64,000 bases of DNA from Lagopus muta (Eukaryota > Chordata > Aves > Galliformes > Phasianidae): positions 4,439,778 to 4,503,777 of the forward strand of contig NC_064449.1 in the NCBI RefSeq assembly GCF_023343835.1. The letters are read 5' to 3'. Position 1 is the stretch's first letter, and each line of letters starts with the position of its first letter. Made by a program: the position numbers and the translations under genes. The notes below the pieces were generated by a model, which was given only the letters and a program-made list of their open reading frames with translations, was not told the DNA's origin and ran no database searches. Shown one piece after another: positions 55,233-64,000 of this stretch.

Positions 55233-58170
55233 CTGATCCCAAAAAGAGAGAGAGAGAATATATTGCTAAATAGTCAGGATAAACCCATGAGCACAGGGAT
55301 AAAAGCCAACTGGTTGCTATTCCGTCACATTCCAAAGCCCTCTTACTTCCATAAAGGATATGGCAACCTAATGTGAAACTACATAACATTAACCAGTAGG
55401 TCTCCCCATAGTCACTATTCCAGTAGCTTTCACTAAAGGAAGAATTGTAATTGCTGCACTAACTCCCTCACACATTTTGATAATTCTGTTTAATTCCCAA
55501 GAAAGGGATACAGACTAGGATAGCTCCGATGCCAACCATGGCAGGAATTTCACCACTTCTTAAAAGCTGAATCCTGTTAATAATAGCTAGCCTCTTAGAA
55601 CAAAACAGAATAGTTCTGTTGGAAGTGACATACAAAGACCACCAAGTCCAGCTATCTGACTACATCAGGGCTGACAAAAGTTAGAGCATTAAGGCATTAT
55701 CCAAATGCTTCTTGAGCAGTGACAGGCATGGGTCTTCCACTATTTATGCTACTTCTGGTTATGAACTGGGGACAGGGACAGTTGCTCCTTTCGCACGAGT
55801 ATTTTATTGAGGGGCGAGTTAAGATAAAAACAATAAGCCAAAAAATTACTGTTTCCCTTTTATTACCTTTAATTTTTGCTTGGTCTCTTCTGAAATGCTG
55901 CCCTTTGGAGAAAGGAGGGTGGGAGTGGGTGGAGTGACAGTGATCTCAGGTGGAAATTTGGTGACAGATGAAGGTATGAAAAGCTTTGGCATGTTGGGCA
56001 GAACGCGAGTTTTTACTCGGGTGCCATCTGTCTTGTTCTGCTGACTTCCCAAAGTCTGTGAACTGGAGCTGAGTTCAGGCTTGGAACTGGAGGCTAAACA
56101 GAAAATAATAAGAAAAACATGTTAGGAAGCTGTGTAGGATTTCAGATGTCAAAGAAGAGGGAGCAGCTGATTGTCAGACATATGGCTAGCTCAAAAGGTC
56201 TTTCTTCAAGTTTTGCTTTAATTATGATTCAGAACCAGAAGAACAAAGCGCCTCAGGATTCCATAATGGCAACTGGAAATCAATAATAATTAAAAAAAAT
56301 CTTTCTGGGCAGCAGACACCCAGTCTATTTAAACCAAGCATTAAAGTGGTAATACTGCACTGACCCACCTACATCTAGATTAAAGGCTCCCCCAAATACC
56401 ATTTTCTCACTCACTGCAGATGCAATTATCTTACCTTTGCATTCTTTAACTGGTTCCCCATTCTGTAATACACCAAATAAAGCTACTTACTTTTACTTAA
56501 GTCTTTTATAAACTCCCTCCACTATGGAGTTGTCTTTTTAATAACTGAAATGTCAGCTCCTATTTCCTATCAATTCATATTGTCAAGATCCCCCCTCAGT
56601 CGGCTACGTTTTCAAACAAGGTCTTTGTAGTTTCCACTACCGTCCTCACAAGCTAAGAAAATTACACAGTAATATCTGTCAACACTTCCTCATTACTCTC
56701 TTCAAATTCTGTCATAAAAAATCGTTAGGTATCATGTCAGCAAAGAAGCCAGCTCCTTGGTGTGCTCATGTTGCTGTACACCACGCTGATTAGCACCATC
56801 ATGTCATCTCTACATACTCCTCAACAACGATTCTTGTCTTCACCACCCAAAGTTGCTAAGAAAGGGCCCATCTCATGAGACAAAGAAGGATCTGGCCCTT
56901 CCTTAGGCTCTATCACAAAACAATACATATGCAACAATAATCAGCAGGAGACAATGCTTTCATATTCAATCTGAGTATTTAGCATATATTTATTGATATT
57001 TTACTAATAATGATGCTTCAAGTGGATTTTTTTTTAAAGTTTGTGTGAATGAAAACAGATCATCCCAGATGCATAGTAATAACAGGTGTTTTAATATACA
57101 TTTTTTTGGATTCAGTCTTGTTAAATCTTTCTTTGAAGGCTTCTGGAATTGACAAGGCTACTTAAACATGGCAAAATAAAATGCCAGATCCCTGATGCTA
57201 TCCTGAAAAATAAACAACATTACACTGACTACTATGGGAATCTGAAATTGAACTGTATATTCTCAGCAGTATACAAGAATGTAAGAACTGCCACAACAGA
57301 TGAAGCTTTCCAACGAGGTCAGTGACCCATCTCCATTTGTAGACAATCAGCTCAGAGCAGAGTACCAGAAACGTTGCAGTAATCAGACAGAAGATAATCT
57401 CTCACAAATAAGAAAAAAAGAGAGATACCCTGAACATGAATATCTACGTTTATGTCTGTCTGAAAAATACAAATTTTACATTTTTCCAGTCTAAATATCA
57501 ACTCCTACTTCTCTTGGAAAGGAGGTAGAGGAGGGATAGAAAGCATTAATTGCTGTAATGCTGGTTTTTATGTTAATTTGACTCAGTCTGATTATCACAA
57601 AAAATCATTTCCTTCTGCTAAATATTCCAGTACAATAATCAAGTGTTGTCATATTGCCCTGTGTAAGATTTCGATTAATAGAAAAGTTCTACTTTCAAAG
57701 AAGCTCAACCTACATAGCACAACAGCCTAGTACTGGGAGGCATTTCATTTGGCTTTGCTGCTACAGTACTTGGTATGTGAGTCATGCACCAAAGAGAATA
57801 ACCATCAAGGGACTACAAAGAACTTCTCCACGAAGCCGTGACATAGCCAAGAATGCCTCTACACTCTGAAATACTTTACTGGAAGGCAAGCAGCAGAGAA
57901 GCTCTGTAACATGCATCACAACTAATGCATATCTAATCCATCAATCTCTGCAGACTGATATTCAAGGAAGAACTAATTTTCAGCACCGAAGCACAAAAAG
58001 CTCCTACCTTGGGTACAAACATGTCCCGAATTTGTGCTGGTCACTGATTCCACTTGCCAACAAACAGGCTCTGGTGATGGTGCAACAGTGGCCATTTTCA
58101 TCTGCTGACAAAGCCGTGACTCCTGTTGCTGAAATCCAAGACCCTCCAAAGGCACTTCAAGCTCTTCTTC
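55089..58170 (-). CDS. C-terminal exons of an unidentified conserved protein (partial gene)
   Basis: Join, in transcript order: 58170-58008, 56093-55867, 55232-55089. About 177 residues are visible, in phase throughout, with stop TGA at 55091-55089. The segment opens with an acidic stretch ([19 protein letters not shown]), passes through a Ser-rich part, then [20 protein letters not shown] with several Thr-Pro/Ser-Pro sites, a charged EETKQKLK segment, and ends in acidic [11 protein letters not shown]. No enzyme fold or membrane segment is seen. It looks like the disordered tail of a nuclear or signalling protein, with possible proline-directed kinase sites. The sequence feels familiar as a conserved vertebrate C-terminus, but I cannot name it and do not guess. 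The 5' part must lie above 58.2 kb or beyond the window. Confidence 0.75.
55598..55735 (-). mobile_element. CR1 LINE 3' fragment, minus orientation
   Basis: On the minus strand it reads CAAGAAGCATTTGGATAATG, CTGATGTAGTCAG, GGACTTGGTGGTCTTTGTA and CTTCCAACAGAACTATTCTG, the usual CR1 3' region. It lies in the last intron of the unnamed gene in the same orientation as that gene. Confidence 0.88.
55867..56093 (-). CDS. unnamed minus-strand gene, penultimate coding exon
   Basis: 227 nt between TTATTTTCTGTTTAG and the donor GTAATA. The first two bases complete an Ala codon. It encodes [18 protein letters not shown], then [32 protein letters not shown] and TKQKLK. Phase 0 exit matches the next exon. 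Confidence 0.82.
58008..58170 (-). CDS. unnamed minus-strand gene, third-last coding exon
   Basis: The donor is CAAG|GTAGGA, leaving one base that joins CC to make Ala. Codons run [16 protein letters not shown] to SGHVCTQ. The 5' boundary is uncertain: the acceptor is either ..AAAGAG (start 58170, phase 0) or ..ATAAAG (start 58172). The frame stays open to about 58230, so a longer exon reading [13 protein letters not shown] is also possible. Confidence 0.65.
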
Positions 58171-58172
58171 CT

Positions 58173-61100
58173 CTTTATTAACGAAAGATAATTCACAGAT
58201 TAACAGACATGCTGATCTCTTTCCTAAGCCTCAGTCCTTCTGCTGTCTAACCACCTGGTAGAAGCTGTGGGATTTTTTTTTTTAATCCTCATTTCTTAAC
58301 TATGAAATGACTGAGTAAAATTAAATACTGGGGAGCTAAGATGGCAATCACAACTTTTTCATACTTGCTGCCATCAATTCAAATTCTTTAAAAATATTCT
58401 TTACAAAAGTGATGAAAAAAATCTGTTCTACAGCATGTTGTTACCTCTGCAAGAAAGAAATTCATGCAACTGACCATTAACCTTTGCAGACACGAGGGGT
58501 GAATCACTTGTCATACAGTCAAAACAAAAGCCATCACCCTTACTGATGAGCTATGTGTGATCGATGGGTCTCTCTGATCTGCAATCATGGGCGCGAGCGA
58601 CACTGAAGTGCAGCTCACTGCTAAGAAAGATTAATTACTGTGAACATCCAGCAACAGGGCCAAATCTGTTCCATTTTTCTTCTTTATTTAATCAATCTGA
58701 AGCCACGTAAGATGCTCAGTTTTCAGAGATAGGCTGACTCAATCAGCCTAAAAAACTAGTCTAATATTCCCATCTTCTGCTACTTCAGAACTTGGGATCT
58801 TTACAACTCATACCCTAGTGTGTACAAGCACAGTCTCATCATTATGTATCAGTTGTATCAGCTTTTCTTACACACGAGGCTACATGTTGTACCTAGCAGG
58901 AGTAGTTTTCACTCAACTACTGTGAGCTACTAATGACAGCCCTTTCTGAGAAGGTCAGAGTGAAACAGCAGCTAGCATTTCAAGGCTATAGGTACACAAA
59001 CAAGCACTCATTCTCTCACAGAAATGAAGATATCCTTCAACAACAGGGGGCTGCTCAGACAAATATGAATTATCTTACATTAACACGGGGTAAGGTGTAC
59101 ACAGGCAGCTACTGCAAACAAGCATATGCAATATATATTCACAGCCTAACTTCTCTAAAATCCTCACATGTCCACATTCTAATTTAATTTAGGATTTTAT
59201 CTGCAACATGACTTAAAAGGGAATATTTTTCAACTTTTCCTCATTGGAAAACTGCTCTCAACCCCTAACTCCCTGTGAGCTGAAAACACTTCACCACTGT
59301 AGAGTTAAAACTGAAATTCTTGAAAGAGCTTGGTGAAAGTCAGATAGATGCAGTTTGAAAGATACAACTTTTTAAATGCATTGTATTTCCAGGGTTCTTG
59401 AATAATTTGCATCAAAAAAGCTTACCAAAGCAGGCTGTTCAGTTCTTTTATTCACTAATTTTCATTGGTAAAATAAAAGAACCCATTATCTGAACTGGTA
59501 GCTGGCAGCCAATACAAGCCTTAGGATAAATGAGTTTGCTTGCAGAGAATTCTCCTATAGTTCCCAAAAAGGAAAGGTCACACAATACAGCACAAATCAC
59601 AGAAGCCTCTGTTCTGTGATGTTCCACTCTCTATCAAGCACAAAATGGAATGGTCTAGTGCAGAAGAACAGTTCTCATTCTCTTTCCTGCACAAAACGTG
59701 GTCACGACAGTAGGAAAAAATAGTTGCATCTGACCATTTCAGCTTAAAAGAACAGAGAAGGAAGCAGTAAAACAACAGGAGTCTGGATTAGGAAAATTCT
59801 AACTCACTGTTTCCCTGCTTGTGAAATAGAAGAGCTGAAGATCATTCTATGTACGTGCCTGATCTTTACATAAGACAGGCATGATTTAACTGCATGCAGA
59901 GAAATACAAGGGACCATATGAAGAAGGATCAGCCCTCGTGTGGCCCAAAGCCAATAAACACACATCCCACTACACCACAAGCAGCTGACAACAAACGGAG
60001 CCTAAACCCAGACTGCCACACTGAAATGGCTACAAGACACTTGATGAAAAGATAGAGCTTTACACCAACGTCTGAAGAAAAGCAAGACTGAAAATGATGT
60101 TTTCAGATCATCCTGCAAGGCAGCTTAAGACAGCAACTGTGTCTTGCTTACTGCAACACGACAGGCTCAGAGTCTACAGCATCTAGGGTAAGTACCAACA
60201 GAACCTTACTTATCCACTTGTTAACCAAGGAGACAAAACACCAATTCATTTGGCAGATACAAAGCCATCCCAACCAGAGATCCCGTAGCTTTAACTATAC
60301 TGCTAACTGAGAACTATTTCCTATGTACTCAACTGCTAAATTACACTGGGGGCTTAATAGCTCACCATTCAGAATAAAAGCTCTGATTTGCATTATTGTT
60401 TAATGACTAAACTCTACCTCTTATGTGGATTATAATCTTTGTTTAATTATAAGATATATCACTGCTTAAGCTGATTTGCTGAGCTTTACTTAACTAAATT
60501 ATGCCCCCTGACAAAGCTCTTTTGAGCACTGTATTTCTAACCAGACGCTGCAAGACTGATGCAAGTCTACTTTCTTTTATGAGGGAGCAGCTTCTAACAC
60601 AGATCTCCATCTTTTACATCATCTTTGTTTTTCCTATTTTTGAAGGTATTGATTTGTAGCACAGTAAAACTAGATTTAATTAGAACAAAGCGGTGTGTCA
60701 GCCCTTTTTCATGTAAAAGTGAATGGAAATGAAGGGGCAGGACTTTGGCACACCAAGCATGTATTTCTATTACTACACTTCTAGAAACAGCACTTGTTAA
60801 TATTCTATCAGGCTGCATCTCTCAGTACATCCAGAGCCACTGCCTGGTAATGAATCCTTCATTGTCAGGTGCTAAATACACACTGACTGAATTTTATCCC
60901 CTGACTGGGTGATACACTTTATTCTTTTATGACTGTGCAAATTTGTTTTTGTGGTAACAGTCGCTTTCATGGCATTATTTCTAAGTTAAACATTAAGTTA
61001 ATGAGAAAAATACATATTTTTTATTTTTTTTTATAAGATCTGGCTGTTCCAAGTGTCTATAATTTGCACTATCAATAACTCAATACAGTGCACAAATACA

Positions 61101-64000
61101 TCTTTTTTCATTACAAACAGGGCAAAAGGCAGAAGGATAATCAGGAAGCAACACACAGCTGAATCTCCTGTTATTTGTCCGGAACAGATTTCTGAAGAGT
61201 ATCTCTTGGTATTTACCATGTGGACAGTGCTGCCACAGCCCCGAACATAACGTCCTAGTTCTCTCTAATAAAAACTTTCCCCAGGGAGGGAAAGACTTCA
61301 CTAACTCATGAGCCACAAAATTCTTCACAAGTGCAAGAGCACAAGAATATAACTGCAGCACAATCCAAAGGTGTTCTCAAGCTCGGATTTAATCTCAGTT
61401 AAGAAATCTTTTGGCAATACATACGCAGTACTTGCACTGTTCTTGCAGGCTTTCCAACGTTAGCTCTACAATCCCAGGTTAAAATAAAACCAGTTTGGGA
61501 AGATGTAATACGCGTTGGTTTCCAGGCTGAAGATGGGACAGGTTCTGCACTCTGGAGATTGATTCTGCACTCCCACCTCGTAACACAACACACAAAAAAG
61601 CATATAGAAAACCCACAGATTTGCAATGCACATGAATATTTACATGGAAAAGTTCATCTCCAACCGAGCTGAATTATAAGTATTTTTGTCAGCCTTCCCT
61701 TTCCCGACAGCTGTCTAAATACATATAAAATAGTATACACATAGAAAGAACGACATCATACCTCTCAACATCTCCCTGCTTTAGTGAGGAAGAAACAAGC
61801 TGAAAACAATTCAATGCAACAACCTACTCCAGCTTTCCTCTCCAACCTCTTTCCACTTGTTGCCAGGGCAACCAGTGTTTGCAGATGCCTATAGCGGGCG
61901 CTGGGTTCATGACTTCATCACAGTTAATATTCTCTCGCTGCCTCTTTAGACAGAGAATACAGTATATACATACATCCCTACACTATAAACACAGAGATTA
62001 TACAACTCCCGCACCCTTTATTATAGGAAGACGACAATTTATGTCCTATTTGGACATGTCTGTATGAAAATATGCACTCGGCAATTTGCAGATGTGGAGA
62101 AAGTTTAAAAGCAGCCGCACCGTAACAGCAAGCAGCTGCTCTGCTGTCTGTGTGCTGCGCTGTGCACTTCATTGCTCGATTTCCTTCTGCTGTCAGCTAT
62201 ACAGAGACATTAACATCCCAGTGTTATAAAACATTTTAGCTGGATTTTCGAGAAACCCTTTAGTCATGCACTAAACCTACTGCGTGAGGGCTGAAAGACA
62301 AGCCCAGAAAATATGACTGGCACCTGGAAAAATGCTTTCCAGTTGCTGAGGGAGGTGGTGTGAAGTATTTAAGCACAGATATGTGAAAGGCTACAAGCAA
62401 CTCATGGTGCGTGCACAAAGCATCATTTCATTATGGGGAAAAAGGAAGGAACTGAGCTTTGAACTCCAGAACAGAACACCAACACGATTTCAAAAGTGCA
62501 TGCTTGGAGAAATGAACAGAGAAGGGCTTCAAGGGCTGACACAAAGTGGTTGTGCCTCTTGGCTTCACCCCTCTGCAAAGCACCTTCCCCAGCACTCTGT
62601 GTGTCAGACAAAAAGCCTGAAAATACATGACTATGATTTAGCAGATCTGTACCACCTTGCCCTCCAGCCACTTCAACAGAGTAACAACTGCATTCTGTGT
62701 GCCTGCAGACACGAAGAAATACATACTTTATTTGTCCCAGTGACAAGGGATTTACTTTATATTTCAATGGCTACGCAGGATACATGTAGTTTTTCACAGA
62801 GCTATCACTGAGTTACCACACAAGGTGGATATCTGTATGCTGATGGAAATGCATCTAATCTGTTGCTCCCTGACATGATGAAGTAAATATCCTACCACAC
62901 TTCCAAAGAACAGCGCTAATGTGTAAACAATTAATTTTCAATATTCCATCTGCCTCTCCCTCTGGCGTGCTGGGAATTTAATACAGTTTTTTTCCCATAC
63001 AGCAGTTGCAAAAGGGCATGGAAAGCTTGAATTTGCAGGAGCTCAGAGTTTCCTCATACACTGTGCTACCAAGTCAATGGAAAGACTGCGCTGGAACACA
63101 GGTTGGTTCAGCTGAACACAGCTCAGTTAAGAATGCTGACCCACAGAAGCAACAGAGGCATCATGTAACTGCCTTTGTCATGAGGTGCTACATCATACAC
63201 CACAGCAGGCAGCATTCAGTGCACCAAGGCATACAGTAAGTATACTCAGTACTCTTTTCCTTACACATTTACTTTCTCCATATTAATTCCCACTTTCCTG
63301 CCATGATGTTTATTTCTAAAAATAAAAAAACACAACCACACAACAACAAACAATGAAGTCATAGCTGCAGAGATAAGAATTTGACTTGAAATGCCAAATT
63401 CAGGAAATTACATTCAAAGCTGACACACAAAGCCATGTGTTAAAAATTAAGCATCAGAGTAATTTTGGAAGCAGAAAGCTGTGCAACACAAGTTCTACGG
63501 CTCCCTGAAATGAAATAAATTCAAACAGTCTGGTGAACAGAAGTTGGCAGTGTAGTAAGATGGCATACTGCTGCATGTATAACTGTGCTCCTGGCTATTA
63601 GACAGTGGTATCAGACATACCCCACGCTCCTCCCTAACGCCGAGGTCAGCTGTGACAGAACAGCACTGATGGTAGTAAAAAACAGGCGGTTGCTCTGAAA
63701 GTGCTTCTTGGGAATAGCCCCCAGCCCACAGTAACTCCCAAGCTCCCAGGCCTCTGGTATGGAAAAGCCATGCTGGGGCAGGCTAACAGTGCTGCCAGTG
63801 CAGTTCTCTGTGCAGAATCACTTCCTGCTGCTCTCAAGCTTCCTAGAAATGCAGGAAGTTGACAAGTGTGCTGGTAAAGTTATGCTCTCAAGTTCAGTAG
63901 TAACTTTCCTTCTCTCTTTGTTAAAAGCCTGAACCAAAACAAATAACATAGCAATGATCCCCAACACCCTTCAATAAAAATAAATAAATAAATAAATAAA
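58173..64000 (-). other. probable upstream intron of the unnamed gene; no further exon recognised
   Basis: I could not recognise a further coding exon with confidence. One weak candidate is 30 nt near 59425-59454 on the minus strand (donor CTTTG|GTAAGC, phase 0 out, reading NKRTEQPAL), but its acceptor is poor. The window ends in a TAAA repeat. Confidence 0.45.
63973..64000 (+). repeat. (TAAA)n microsatellite at window end
   Basis: Tandem AAAT/TAAA units run to the last base, so the full length is not visible. Confidence 0.95.

Overview
This window is vertebrate nuclear DNA, almost certainly from a bird and probably a galliform such as chicken. Two things point there. Several CR1 retrotransposon 3' ends are present, one still ending in the tandem octamer ATTCTATG. 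A T-box gene of the VegT/Tbx16/Tbx6L type, which placental mammals lack, sits next to CRKL. Protein-coding sequence is a small fraction of the window; the rest is introns, UTRs, intergenic DNA, old repeats and microsatellites.

Layout. 1-12675, plus strand: the 3' part of CRKL, an SH2-SH3-SH3 adaptor. It comprises the end of intron 1, the exon for the first SH3 domain and linker (901-1363), a 7.5 kb intron, the terminal coding exon (8859-8993) and a 3' UTR of about 3.7 kb. 12676-23404: GC-richer DNA with no recognised gene. It holds the unmapped 3' UTR of the next gene and a few minus-strand exon-like segments. 23405-33330, minus strand: a complete T-box gene, resolved here into nine coding exons with GT-AG junctions and matching phases, encoding 452 residues. 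It is the Tbx6L (VegT/tbx16) orthologue. CRKL and TBX6L converge. 33331-53844: about 20 kb with no recognised coding gene. It includes the TBX6L upstream region, with two TCF/LEF-type sites and a possible divergent plus-strand transcript, and CR1 fragments. 53845-58172, minus strand: the last three coding exons and 3' UTR of a gene I could not name. They encode an acidic, Ser/Pro-rich C-terminus. 58173-64000 is probably the upstream intron of that gene.

CRKL relays tyrosine-kinase signals (including FGF receptor signals) to Ras and Rap exchange factors. Tbx6L/VegT proteins specify mesendoderm and paraxial mesoderm. They are neighbours rather than an operon, and nothing in the sequence shows shared control.

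I found no CRISPR, tRNA, rRNA or intact mobile element. The most interesting items are the full TBX6L model with its 16-nt coding first exon and overlapping upstream AUG, the possible divergent transcript at its 5' end, the unnamed C-terminal exons, and weak evidence for a small secreted-type minus-strand gene between 13.5 and 21.5 kb.
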